Positions 31,720 through 40,493 of a DNA stretch of 64,000 nucleotides are shown in pieces. Numbering within the stretch: the stretch's first letter is position 1; every line of letters begins with the position of its first letter. The translations under genes and the position numbers were made by a program. The notes under the pieces are model-generated. The model saw nothing but the letters and a program-made list of their open reading frames with translations. It had not been told where the DNA came from and searched no databases. The stretch comes from Segatella copri (GTDB lineage Bacteria > Bacteroidota > Bacteroidia > Bacteroidales > Bacteroidaceae), in the NCBI RefSeq assembly GCF_026015295.1, contig NZ_JAPDUW010000001.1, positions 1,178,001-1,242,000 on the forward strand, in the 5' to 3' direction.

Positions 31720-32235
31720 ATGAGAAAGGAATCAAGAGCAATGGATAGTGGGTGGGCATTGGAAGTAATGCACAAGGCTCCGTATATAACTGTCAGTTTT
31801 ATTGACGAAGACGGCAATCCTTACGGTTTACCTCTTTCGCTCGCATCTGATGATGATGTGAACTGGTATTTTCATGGTGCCTTGGAAGGCAAGAAATTGG
31901 AGGCAATCAAGGCTCATCCCGAGGTCTGCCTTTCAGCCGTAACCCGTTGTGCGCCTACGGTTGGTCCGAAGGACGGCAGTTTCACCCTGCAGTTCAAATC
32001 AGCCATTGCATTCGGCAAGGCAGAAATCGTGTCAGATGAAGCAGAGAAGATTCATGGTCTCCGACTAATCTGTGAACGCTTTCTTCCTCAACACATGGAT
32101 GCTTTCGACCAGAGCATCGCCCGTTCCCTATCACGCACGGCTGTTGTTCGCATCACGCTCACTGAGCCTCCAACCGGAAAGCGCAAACAATATGATAAGG
32201 AAGGCGTGGAAATGAAATATGGCAGAATGGAATAA
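31720..32235 (+). CDS. Pyridoxamine 5'-phosphate oxidase-like flavin protein
   Basis: A 171-residue protein of the PPOX split-barrel family, NimA-like: MDSGWALEVMHKAPYITVSF, then DGNPYGLPLSL, WYFHGALEGKKLEAIKAHPE and VCLSAVTRCAPTVGP. These proteins bind FMN and may detoxify nitro compounds or reduce other small substrates; related Nim proteins give nitroimidazole resistance in Bacteroides, but this one cannot be assigned that activity from sequence. Likely in a run of co-directional genes with the next two. Confidence 0.85.
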   Translation: MRKESRAMDSGWALEVMHKAPYITVSFIDEDGNPYGLPLSLASDDDVNWYFHGALEGKKLEAIKAHPEVCLSAVTRCAPTVGPKDGSFTLQFKSAIAFGKAEIVSDEAEKIHGLRLICERFLPQHMDAFDQSIARSLSRTAVVRITLTEPPTGKRKQYDKEGVEMKYGRME

Positions 32236-32280
32236 AGAGGCAATTGCTCCTTCTATGTTGCATTATAAAACAAAGAATTT

Positions 32281-32961
32281 ATGACTTCACTTCAAGAAAG
32301 ACTGTTCGCCATGCAGGATAAGCAGTATGCTGCTTTCCAGGCTAAACTGACACCGGGAGTGCCTATGGAAAGTTTCATAGGCATTCGTGTGCCTGTGCTC
32401 CGCAAGTTCGCAAAAGAATTTACAAAGGAGTCAGAATGCAAAGATTTCCTTCATCAGCTTCCTCACGAATACTACGACGAGAACATGCTTCACGGACTCC
32501 TCATTTCCGAGGTGAAGGACTACGAGGAATGCATTCGTCTTACAGACAGATTCCTGCCTTTCGTGGACAACTGGGCAGTGTGCGACATCATGTCTCCGAA
32601 GGTGTTTGCCAAACACAAGAAGGAGCTGTTAACGAAAATCAAGACTTGGAGTAAATCATCACACGTTTATACTTGTCGCTTTGGAATAGAGGTGCTTATG
32701 TCTCATTATCTGGATAAAGACTTCAAGGCAGAATATCTTGAAATTCCTGCATCAGTAAGGAGCGAAGAGTATTACGTAAAAATGATGATAGCCTGGTTCT
32801 TCGCCACGGCTCTTGCCAAGCAATGGGACGCAACGATTCCCTACATCGAGCAACGCCGCCTTGCACCCTGGACGCACAACAAGACCATCCAGAAGGCTAT
32901 CGAGAGCTACAGAATCACGCCCGAGCAGAAGGAATATCTGCGGACATTGAAGATAAAATAA
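32281..32961 (+). CDS. DNA alkylation repair protein (AlkD-like)
   Basis: A 226-residue all-helical protein of HEAT-like repeats. Motifs match the DNA alkylation repair family: FIGIRVPVLRKFAKEF, then FVDNWAVCDIMSPKVFAKHK and RFGIEVLMSHYLDKDF, WFFATALAKQWDATIPYIEQ. AlkD-like glycosylases remove bulky or cationic alkylated bases without base flipping. It is located near the broken AlkZ-related gene, so alkylation repair functions cluster here. The next gene begins 2 bp after its stop. Confidence 0.9.
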   Translation: MTSLQERLFAMQDKQYAAFQAKLTPGVPMESFIGIRVPVLRKFAKEFTKESECKDFLHQLPHEYYDENMLHGLLISEVKDYEECIRLTDRFLPFVDNWAVCDIMSPKVFAKHKKELLTKIKTWSKSSHVYTCRFGIEVLMSHYLDKDFKAEYLEIPASVRSEEYYVKMMIAWFFATALAKQWDATIPYIEQRRLAPWTHNKTIQKAIESYRITPEQKEYLRTLKIK

Positions 32962-32963
32962 TT

Positions 32964-33404
32964 ATGACACAAGATACTTCTACATATTATGTTTGGATAG
33001 GTGGTTCATGTGATTATGGCCATAAAGAGCGAGCTGGTGGTGCTGCCGTTGTAATTGAGCATAACGGCAACATCATCAGCCGTGATGTAATCAGCGACCT
33101 ACACACCACTGAGTTCCGCATGATGCTAACCCTCATGGTGAAGGTAATGCAGGAAATCCCGGAGGGTTCCGACATTCTCTTCCTGACCAATGCTGCCTAT
33201 ATTCAGAACTTTGACAAAGCTCCAACATCAAAGTCTGCCAACCCGGACTTGATCATTCAATGCATCGAGGAAAAGAAAAGGCACAACTCAGTCGGGGTCA
33301 AGATTGTGCAATATCACAAGAGTCCATTGCTGATAGAGACCCACGATAGGGCTACGGAAGCAATGGCTAAGACAAGGAAGGAGTTTCATCAGAAAAACAA
33401 ATAA
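32964..33404 (+). CDS. RNase H-fold protein lacking catalytic residues
   Basis: A 146-residue protein with an RNase H-like layout: strands YYVWIGGSCDYGHKERAGGA, then TTEFRMMLTLMVKVMQ and DILFLTNAAYIQNF. In active RNase HI the first and third motifs carry aspartates (TDGS and TDSxY); here they read IGGS and TNAAY, so the metal site is incomplete. It may bind nucleic acid or be a structural relative. The start at 32964 lies 2 bp after the preceding gene; a longer frame would overlap that gene. Confidence 0.7.
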   Translation: MTQDTSTYYVWIGGSCDYGHKERAGGAAVVIEHNGNIISRDVISDLHTTEFRMMLTLMVKVMQEIPEGSDILFLTNAAYIQNFDKAPTSKSANPDLIIQCIEEKKRHNSVGVKIVQYHKSPLLIETHDRATEAMAKTRKEFHQKNK

Positions 33405-33421
33405 ATGTTTAGGGGCGTTTT

Positions 33422-33477
33422 CCGGTCATTAAGGTCACGGTCATTAAGGTCATTAAGGATTTCCGGTTATTCAAAAT
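33422..33477. repeat. Dispersed ggtcatt repeat, copy B
   Basis: About 55 bp with iterated ggtcatt, nearly the same as 26361-26416 and related to the arms at 24302-24458. A short frame SDPKYGLQLMSDDYILENLI with a stop at 33562 follows; it may be the tail of a lost gene. Confidence 0.6.
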
Positions 33478-33582
33478 GTCTGACCCCAAATATGGTTTAC
33501 AGCTTATGAGCGATGATTATATTCTTGAAAATCTCATAGAAGAACTGAGGGAAACTCAATAACACAAAAAGTGAGTGGCTTA

Positions 33583-33628
33583 TGTAAAAAGTTACGGAGA
33601 TAATTCACATTTTCCATAACTTTTTACA
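33583..33628. terminator. Hairpin between convergent units
   Basis: Arms tgtaaaaagtta and taactttttaca, 21 nt apart with partial inner pairing. A likely bidirectional terminator for the rightward run and the leftward RhuM gene. Confidence 0.55.
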
Positions 33629-33728
33629 TTTTCATCTTATATGTTTTTGGAGCATTTCATTGCGTTAATTTTCTTATATAAGATAAGACAGTACTACTAT
33701 GACATAATTCAAGCGCCATACTCAACCC

Positions 33729-35141
33729 CTATTCTTTTGGATCAATGTCAAATGGAAGCAATGGAGTATCATCATCATTTCCACTATTGAATCGGTCGAA
33801 ATCCGAGATATAGGAACGATCTTGAATAACCTTATATTTCTCATACTCAGAATAAGCCTTTTCTCTGGCTTCTTCTTGCGAAACCTTACCTGCACTACTC
33901 TTAGCATCATAGTCCATAGTTTCAAGCAACAGCTTCAGGCGATTCTTCCAATCCTCCATCGTAGTAACAATGTGTCGTCTTGCACGAGATTCTGCGAGAT
34001 CCAGGAAACTTGTTGTTATTGCGTTGAGCTGAGACAATTCTTCATCAGAAAGATAGTTCTTTGCGACTATCGTATCAGATTTCTGAACTCTTCCATCCGG
34101 TGCTTTCTTCCATGTAGTCAAGCCCATGTGAGGCATTTCCGCATCAGCTCGCTCATAGACGATCTCGGCTGCCGTATGATTGGTAACCGCCAGGTGCATC
34201 ATATTCTGCACCATCTTATAGAAGAGTTTGGTACTTTCAGCCTTTGCATCATAATCTGCACTACACTCTGCATAAATATCAGTTATCTTCTGGTAGTATC
34301 TGCGTTCAGAAGTGCGGATTTCACGGATACGTTCCAGCAAATCGTCAAAATAATCCTTGCCGAAGTGCTTACCTTGTTTCAGACGTTCATCATCCAAGAC
34401 ATAACCCTTAATGATGAACTCCTTCAATACAGAAGTTGCCCATATACGGAATTGGGTTGCCTGATAGCTGTTCACTCGATAACCAACAGCGATGATAACA
34501 TCAAGATTGTAGAACAATGGAGCACGCTCAACATCACGCTCTCCTTCGGTTTGAACTATCCCAATTTTTCGGATAGTTGCCATTTTATCCAATTCTCCAG
34601 TCTCGTAAATCTGCCCAATATGATAGCAGATTGTTCTTACGTCAACACCAAACAAAGCAGCCATCTTTTTCTGTGACATCCAAAAAGTTTCGTTGTTGAA
34701 AATCACTTCAATGCGAGTTTCACCTTGTGCAGTCTTATACAGTAAGATATTGGATTCCAGCGAGTTCTGCATAAGTTCTGTTGTAGATACGGATTGAGAA
34801 AAATAGGCTCTTGCCTGCTTCACCAATAACTTCCTTGAATCAGCATTCTCAGAAATAATCATACAGGCCATACGGGATAGATGGAAAGCTTCGACCTTGC
34901 GAAACGATCCACTACCCAGCTTAACCATTTCAACCACGTGGTTGAAATGGTCATCTATATCCATACCTTTTTCACTGGCAACCTTGATTGCCTTGTCTAT
35001 TACATTCTGGAATTTCCAATATCCCGAATAGCCCATCGCATTACAAAGTTCGCGTGAACTCCAGTATTCTTTCCCGTTATCATCCACTTTCCGAATTTCT
35101 TCGAATGTCGGACGCATGTCAGGCTCATTATTCTCATCCAT
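33729..35141 (-). CDS. DinD/BRO-RhuM fusion protein
   Basis: A 470-residue protein. Residues about 15-115 resemble DinD/BRO N-terminal domains: YWSSRELCNAMGYSGYWKFQ, then VVEMVKLGSGSFRKVEAFHL and SRMACMIISENADSRKLLV. From about 135 it is a full virulence RhuM protein: NNETFWMSQKKMAALFGVDV, then FYNLDVIIAVGYRVNSYQAT, QFRIWATSVLKEFIIKGYVL and the long helical tail. Start 35141 is chosen because a promoter TATTTTTG (35187-35194, minus) lies within the longer frame. RhuM proteins often occur in defence and mobile regions; the fusion is uncommon. Function unknown. Confidence 0.88.
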   Translation of the reverse strand: MDENNEPDMRPTFEEIRKVDDNGKEYWSSRELCNAMGYSGYWKFQNVIDKAIKVASEKGMDIDDHFNHVVEMVKLGSGSFRKVEAFHLSRMACMIISENADSRKLLVKQARAYFSQSVSTTELMQNSLESNILLYKTAQGETRIEVIFNNETFWMSQKKMAALFGVDVRTICYHIGQIYETGELDKMATIRKIGIVQTEGERDVERAPLFYNLDVIIAVGYRVNSYQATQFRIWATSVLKEFIIKGYVLDDERLKQGKHFGKDYFDDLLERIREIRTSERRYYQKITDIYAECSADYDAKAESTKLFYKMVQNMMHLAVTNHTAAEIVYERADAEMPHMGLTTWKKAPDGRVQKSDTIVAKNYLSDEELSQLNAITTSFLDLAESRARRHIVTTMEDWKNRLKLLLETMDYDAKSSAGKVSQEEAREKAYSEYEKYKVIQDRSYISDFDRFNSGNDDDTPLLPFDIDPKE

Positions 35142-35186
35142 ATCTTTTCCGTTTCTTTTGTATTGACGTTCTACAATATTGAATAG

Positions 35187-35194
35187 CAAAAATA
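35187..35194 (-). promoter_or_regulatory. -7 element of the DinD-RhuM gene
   Basis: TATTTTTG on the minus strand, 46 bp before the start at 35141. Confidence 0.6.
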
Positions 35195-35310
35195 CAAAAA
35201 AAAGATGAAAATCGCCCCTAATCATTTATAAGAAGTATGATTTTTAATGTTATTTATGCAAAAAGAAAGAAACATATCAGAATATATTAATTTTATCACT
35301 TATCAAGACG

Positions 35311-35454
35311 ATGCAATATACCAATGCCCCTTACGTTATTACAGAAGAAGAGGACAACCGCATCCGCAACCGAAGGGAGACCTTCATCAGGGAAACAGGC
35401 ACCGAGGTACTTATCACGATGATCACCTCCTATGGACTTGCGCCGGGCGGCTGA
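35311..35454 (+). pseudogene. C-terminal fragment, probably of an AAA ATPase
   Basis: Frame MQYTNAPYVITEEEDNRIRN, then ETGTEVLITMITSYGLAPGG and a stop. The phrase ITMITSYGL resembles the end of the large Bacteroides family of archaeal-type AAA ATPases with a nuclease-like tail. Short and unlinked to a parent gene. The assignment is tentative. Confidence 0.4.
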
Positions 35455-35456
35455 AA

Positions 35457-35513
35457 AACGTTATCACTTCACATGGTAGTGTTTATTCGAGAGCTGACAT
35501 CAGCGCTTTTTGA
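35457..35513 (+). pseudogene. Fragment of an HU-like gene
   Basis: Encodes NVITSHGSVYSRADISAF and a stop; 35467-35506 is nearly identical in DNA to 25010-25049 inside the HU-like gene. A scar of a second HU/smalltalk locus. 35514-35741 shows no other gene. Confidence 0.8.
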
Positions 35514-35741
35514 TAACACATTTGTAACAGACATGGATGATTTCTCAATACGTCAAATTCATAACATATTGATTAACAGCTATTTACAAAAAAAAAAGAG
35601 TACATAAAAGAGGAATAAGTGATAAAATATATTTAAAAACAAAAAAAGAACAACAGAGATAAGTACCTATGAATAAGCAACTTACTACTATTGTTCTCTC
35701 ACGCTATTTTGTACAAATAAGTTTCATTTTGCTTATTATAG

Positions 35742-35816
35742 TGATTCCGTTGGGGTTCGAACCCAAGACCCACAGCTTAGAAGGCTGTTGCTCTAATCCA
35801 ACTGAGCTACGGAACC
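35742..35816 (-). tRNA. tRNA-Arg (anticodon TCT)
   Basis: The minus strand folds into a standard cloverleaf: acceptor GGTTCCG/CGGAATC, D arm GCTCAGTTGGATTAGAGC, anticodon stem ACAGC/GCTGT with loop CTTCTAA (anticodon TCT, reading AGA), T arm with GGTTCGAACCC. No CCA is encoded. Its 3' end points left, toward the accessory region, the usual arrangement when a tRNA gene serves as an integration site. Confidence 0.95.
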
Positions 35817-35964
35817 AACACTTTTCAAAACGCAAACCAGCTAACCAATAACGCAATCAGCCACTTTTCTTATTTGCGGCTGCAAAGGTACATATATTTT
35901 TTGAATACACCAAACTTTTTCTCACTTTTTTCTTTTTTTATGCTTAAATATCGCAAAAAATAAC

Positions 35965-35972
35965 TACCTTTG
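35965..35972 (+). promoter_or_regulatory. -7 element of the tricorn-like protease gene
   Basis: TACCTTTG, 86 bp before the start at 36058. Confidence 0.6.
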
Positions 35973-36057
35973 CATCCGTTAGGAGCAAGAAACAGCATTC
36001 TGACCCCGAAAGAGAAGAGATTTTTATAACGCATATTCAAACATAAAACATACGCAA

Positions 36058-39000
36058 ATGAAAAAGTTAATCTTTTCAGTAGCCCTGCTCTCAGCAGCAC
36101 TCTCTGCCAGCGCAGAAGAACATCCGCTCTGGATGCGCTACCCAGCCATCTCACCCGATGGCACAACCATCGCCTTCGCTTATAAAGGCGACCTCTACAG
36201 TGTTTCTGTCAACGGCGGTGAAGCACGACAGCTCACAACCCATGCAGCCTTCGATTCACATCCTGTATGGAGCCCTGACAGCAAGAAAATTGCCTTCCAG
36301 TCTAACCGCGAAGGAAGTCTCGACATTTTCGTAATCGATGCAAAAGGCGGTGCTCCTACCCGACTCACCACCAACAGCGGCAGCGAAACACCTATCGCCT
36401 TTGCAGACAACGACCATGTACTCTACTCTGCCAGTCTGCAGCCTACAGCCCAGAGCATCATCTTCGGCGACAACACATTTCCACAAGTATATAAGGTAAG
36501 CACCAAGGGCGGAAGGCCGGAGCTCTTCTCTACCCTCACCATGGAGGATATCAGCATCGCCAAGAACGGCGACATTCTCTACCACGACAAAAAGGGATAC
36601 GAAGACCCTTGGCGCAAACACCAGAAATCACCTATCGCTCGCGACATCTGGCTGAAGAGCAACGGTAAGTTTGCCAAGCAGACTACCTTTGCCGGCGAAG
36701 ACCGCTCGCCAGTATGGACATCAGACGAGAAATCATTCTTCTATCTGAGCGAGCAGGACGGCACATTCAATATCTACCGCCGCAGCCTCAACAGTTCAAG
36801 CGACAAGCAGATTACCCACCACAAAGGCAATCCGGTAAGATTCCTCACTGCATCCAGCGCCGACCTGCTCTGCTACGGATATGATGGCGAAATCTACACC
36901 GTGAAAGAAGGTGGAGAACCTCAGAAGGTGAACATCTCCATTACAACAGATAATGACGCTCCAAGCCTCGTACGTCAGATTAAAAGCTGGGGAGCAACAG
37001 AGATTTCCGTTTCGCCAGACGCCAAGGAAGTGGCTTTCGTGATGCATGGCGACGTATACGTAACTTCTGTAGAATACACCACTACCAAGCGCATTACCGA
37101 CACACCACAACAGGAGCGCAACCTGAGTTTCTCGCCAGACGGCAGAGCTCTGGTCTATGCAGCCGAGCGCAACGGCGTATGGCAGATTTACCAGTCTAAG
37201 ATCAAGAACGAGAAAGAAAAGAACTTCACCTACGCTACCGATATCGAGGAAGAGCAGCTGGTGAAAACAGGCATTACATCGCAGTATCCTCAATACTCTC
37301 CTGACGGCAAGGAAGTGGCTTTCTTCGAAGACCGCGCTGCACTCCGCATCGTCAATCTGAAATCGAAGGAAATCCGCACCGTGCTCGATGGCAAATACGT
37401 CTACTCTTACAGCGATGGAGACATCGCTTTCGAATGGTCACCAGACAGCAAATGGCTCCTTTCAACCTATATCGGCAACGGCGGCTGGAACAACCAGGAT
37501 ATTGCGCTGGTAAAGGCTGACGGCAAGGAGGTTCACAACCTGACCAATTCCGGCTACAGCGACAGCAACGGCAAATGGGTGCTCGACGGCAAGGCTATGC
37601 TCTTCCAGAGCGACAGAGCCGGTTACCGCAGTCATGGAAGCTGGGGAGCAGAAGACGATGCCTACATCATGTTCTTCGACCTGGACGCCTACAACCGCTT
37701 CAACATGAGCAAGGAAGAGATAGAACTGGCTGACGCCAACAAGGACGAAAAGGAGAAGAAGGAAGACGAGAAGAAGGAAGAGGCTAAAAAGAAGGCTGAC
37801 GAAAAGCAGAAGAAGACCGGAAAGATAGAGGTGGAAAAGGTAAAGCCACTGGAACTTGACATCGAAAACTGCCGCGACAGAATCGTACGCCTCACCGCAA
37901 ACTCTTCGCACATGGGTGATGCCGTGCTCTCAAAAGACGGCGACAAGCTCTACTACCAGGCAGCCTTCGAGGATGATTACGACCTCTGGCAGCACGACCT
38001 GAAGGACGGCTCTACCAAACTCGTGATGAAGGGCGTAGGCCAGGGCAACCTGCAGACCGACAAGGATGTGAAGAACCTCTTTATCTGCAACGGAAGCAGC
38101 ATCAAGAAGGTGGATCTGAGCGGATTCAGCACCAAGAACATCAGCTTCGAGGCTAACTTCAACTATAAGCCAGCCGAGGAGCGCCAGTATCTCTTCGACC
38201 ACGTTTGGCGACAGGTGAAGGACAAGTTCTACGACCCTAAGATTCATGGTGTTGACTGGGAAGGCTACCGCAAGACCTACGAGAAGTTCCTGCCTTACAT
38301 CAACAACAATTTCGACTTCCAGGAGATGTTGAGCGAAATGCTTGGCGAGCTGAACGCTTCGCATACAGGAGCCCGCTACTACGCTTCGAACAGCGCGCTT
38401 ACCACCGCCAACCTGGGAGTATTCTTCGACCCTCAGTATCAGGGCGACGGTCTGAAGATTCAGGAGATTATCAAGCGTGGTCCTTTCGATGTGAAGAATA
38501 CGGGCGTTACAGCCGGCAGCATCATCGAGAGCATCGACGGCGAGGAGATTAAAGCCGGAATGGACTACTTCCCATTGCTAGACGGAAAGGTTGGCAAGAA
38601 TGTACGCCTTGGCATCAGAAACGCCAAGGGCAAGAAGATGGAGGTTACGGTGAAGGCTATCTCTCAGGGCAAACTCAACAACCTGCTCTACAAGCGATGG
38701 GTAGACCGCAACCGCGCTTTCGTTGACAGCATTTCGGGCGGACGCATCGCTTATGTTCACGTTAAGGCGATGGATTCGGAAAGTTTCCGCACCGTTTACA
38801 GCGAACTGCTGAGCGACAAGAACCGAAACAGAGACGCTGTAATCGTAGACGAGCGCCATAATGGTGGCGGCTGGTTGCACGATGATCTCTGCACCCTGCT
38901 CAACGGCAAGCAATATCAGGAGTTTGTACCTCACGGTAAGGTAGTTGGCCGCGATCCGTTCAACAAATGGGTGAAGCCATCTTGCGTCATGATCTGCGAG

Positions 39001-39291
39001 AACGATTACAGCAACGGTCATGGTTTCCCATGGGTTTACAAGGAACTCGGAATCGGCAAGCTGATCGGTGCTCCTGTAGCAGGAACCATGACAGCCGTAT
39101 GGTGGGAAACGCTGATGGACAACACGCTGGTATTCGGTATTCCTCAGGTAGGCTGCCGCGACATGCGTGGCGTGTTCGGCGAGAACACCCAGCTGAACCC
39201 AGACATCGAGGTTTACAACAGTCCGGAAGATTTCATCAATGGCCATGATACCCAGCTCGAAAGAGCCGTAAAGGAAATGATGAAGAAATAA
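36058..39291 (+). CDS. Tricorn-like S41 protease with beta-propeller
   Basis: A 1077-residue exported protein: signal peptide (MKKLIFSVALLSAALSASAE), then WD40/PD40-like propeller repeats to about residue 540 (PAISPDGTTIAFAYKGDLYS, SPDSKKIAF, SPDGRALVY, SPDGKEVAF). A Lys/Glu-rich charged stretch follows (about 560-600), then a second propeller part, a PDZ domain (about 790-860) and an S41/tricorn catalytic domain. Candidate catalytic residues are S768-H769 (LNASHTGARY) and S985 (NDYSNGHGF). It probably degrades peptides in the periplasm. Core gene, next to tRNA-Arg. Confidence 0.93.
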   Translation: MKKLIFSVALLSAALSASAEEHPLWMRYPAISPDGTTIAFAYKGDLYSVSVNGGEARQLTTHAAFDSHPVWSPDSKKIAFQSNREGSLDIFVIDAKGGAPTRLTTNSGSETPIAFADNDHVLYSASLQPTAQSIIFGDNTFPQVYKVSTKGGRPELFSTLTMEDISIAKNGDILYHDKKGYEDPWRKHQKSPIARDIWLKSNGKFAKQTTFAGEDRSPVWTSDEKSFFYLSEQDGTFNIYRRSLNSSSDKQITHHKGNPVRFLTASSADLLCYGYDGEIYTVKEGGEPQKVNISITTDNDAPSLVRQIKSWGATEISVSPDAKEVAFVMHGDVYVTSVEYTTTKRITDTPQQERNLSFSPDGRALVYAAERNGVWQIYQSKIKNEKEKNFTYATDIEEEQLVKTGITSQYPQYSPDGKEVAFFEDRAALRIVNLKSKEIRTVLDGKYVYSYSDGDIAFEWSPDSKWLLSTYIGNGGWNNQDIALVKADGKEVHNLTNSGYSDSNGKWVLDGKAMLFQSDRAGYRSHGSWGAEDDAYIMFFDLDAYNRFNMSKEEIELADANKDEKEKKEDEKKEEAKKKADEKQKKTGKIEVEKVKPLELDIENCRDRIVRLTANSSHMGDAVLSKDGDKLYYQAAFEDDYDLWQHDLKDGSTKLVMKGVGQGNLQTDKDVKNLFICNGSSIKKVDLSGFSTKNISFEANFNYKPAEERQYLFDHVWRQVKDKFYDPKIHGVDWEGYRKTYEKFLPYINNNFDFQEMLSEMLGELNASHTGARYYASNSALTTANLGVFFDPQYQGDGLKIQEIIKRGPFDVKNTGVTAGSIIESIDGEEIKAGMDYFPLLDGKVGKNVRLGIRNAKGKKMEVTVKAISQGKLNNLLYKRWVDRNRAFVDSISGGRIAYVHVKAMDSESFRTVYSELLSDKNRNRDAVIVDERHNGGGWLHDDLCTLLNGKQYQEFVPHGKVVGRDPFNKWVKPSCVMICENDYSNGHGFPWVYKELGIGKLIGAPVAGTMTAVWWETLMDNTLVFGIPQVGCRDMRGVFGENTQLNPDIEVYNSPEDFINGHDTQLERAVKEMMKK

Positions 39292-39297
39292 ACAGAA

Positions 39298-39357
39298 CGC
39301 CCTGCAAGGGTCCAGAAGCCAAACCGCTTTTGTCCTTTGCAGGGCGATTTGTTTTTT
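39298..39357 (+). terminator. Rho-independent terminator
   Basis: Arms cgccctgcaaggg and tcctttgcagggcg with a T-rich tail, just after the protease gene. One of a family of similar terminators in this window. Confidence 0.85.
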
Positions 39358-39507
39358 GTAGCAGACAACATTATTTATTAAACCTTATTAACCCACAATA
39401 TCGGCGAAAACCCTTCTGTCATGACATAAAACCCTCTAAATCTTTACTTTTTTTCTTGAAAAGGGCGAAAAAGCAAGTGAAAAAGCCATAAAATAAAAAA
39501 AAATGAG

Positions 39508-39515
39508 TATCTTTG
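39508..39515 (+). promoter_or_regulatory. -7 element of ftsY
   Basis: TATCTTTG. It overlaps an in-frame ATG at 39513, which therefore cannot be the start; the next ATG at 39537 is used. Confidence 0.7.
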
Positions 39516-39536
39516 CAGAAGATAAAAAACAAGATT

Positions 39537-40490
39537 ATGGGATTATTCGGATTATTCAGCAACAAAAAGAAGGAAACTCTCGATAAGGGACTTGAAAAAA
39601 CCAAGGAGAGTGTGTTTGGCAAACTGGCGCGCGCCGTTGCCGGAAAGTCTACCGTCGATGATGATGTGCTCGACGATCTCGAAGAGGTACTCATCACCTC
39701 AGATGTAGGTGTAGAAACCACGGTCAAGATTATCCGCCGCATCGAAGAACGTGTGGCCCGCGATAAATATGTTTCAACCAGCGAGCTCAACCGCATTCTG
39801 CGCGAGGAAATCGCCATTCTCCTCTCCGAGAATCACAGCGATGACCTGGCAGACTGGGATCTCCCTGCCGACCATAAGCCTTACGTTATCCTCGTAGTAG
39901 GCGTAAACGGCGTGGGCAAGACAACCACCATCGGCAAACTGGCTTACCAGTTTAAGAAGGCTGGCAAGAAGGTTATGCTGGGAGCTGCCGACACCTTCCG
40001 TGCCGCTGCCGTAGAGCAGATTTGCATCTGGGGCGAGCGCGTGGGTGTGCCTGTAGTGAAACAGCAGATGGGAAGCGACCCGGCAAGCGTAGCGTTCGAC
40101 ACCCTGCAGAGCGCCAAGGCAAACGGCGCCGACGTGGTGCTCATCGATACGGCAGGCCGACTGCACAACAAGGTGAACCTGATGAATGAGCTCAAGAAAA
40201 TAAAGGAAGTGATGAAGAAGGTAATGCCTGAGGCACCAGACGAGGTAATGCTCGTGCTCGACGGAAGTACCGGACAGAATGCATTCGAGCAGGCTAAGCA
40301 GTTCTCTGCCGTTACCAACATCTCCTCGCTCGCCATCACCAAGCTCGACGGAACCGCTAAGGGCGGCGTTGTCATCGGCATCAGCGACCAGCTCAAGGTG
40401 CCTGTAAAATACATCGGACTGGGCGAAGGTATGGAAGATCTGCAGCTCTTCAACAAGACAGAATTCGTAGACTCGCTCTTTAAAAATTAG
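39537..40490 (+). CDS. ftsY: Signal recognition particle receptor FtsY
   Basis: A 317-residue FtsY: membrane-binding basic N-terminus (MGLFGLFSNKKKETLDKG), N domain helices, and G domain with GVNGVGKTTTIGKLA (P-loop), DTFRAAAVEQ, DTAGRLHNK and TKLDGTAKGG. It docks SRP-ribosome complexes at the membrane for cotranslational insertion. The long acidic A domain of E. coli FtsY is absent, as in many Bacteroidetes. The promoter position rules out the upstream ATG at 39513. rimO follows 3 bp after its stop. Confidence 0.97.
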   Translation: MGLFGLFSNKKKETLDKGLEKTKESVFGKLARAVAGKSTVDDDVLDDLEEVLITSDVGVETTVKIIRRIEERVARDKYVSTSELNRILREEIAILLSENHSDDLADWDLPADHKPYVILVVGVNGVGKTTTIGKLAYQFKKAGKKVMLGAADTFRAAAVEQICIWGERVGVPVVKQQMGSDPASVAFDTLQSAKANGADVVLIDTAGRLHNKVNLMNELKKIKEVMKKVMPEAPDEVMLVLDGSTGQNAFEQAKQFSAVTNISSLAITKLDGTAKGGVVIGISDQLKVPVKYIGLGEGMEDLQLFNKTEFVDSLFKN

Positions 40491-40493
40491 AAA

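Noticed and set aside
33822..34676. A 284-residue plus-strand frame
   Set aside because: It lies wholly inside the DinD-RhuM gene on the other strand and has no start context or domain.
38578..39246. A 222-residue minus-strand frame
   Set aside because: Antisense shadow of the tricorn-like protease catalytic domain.
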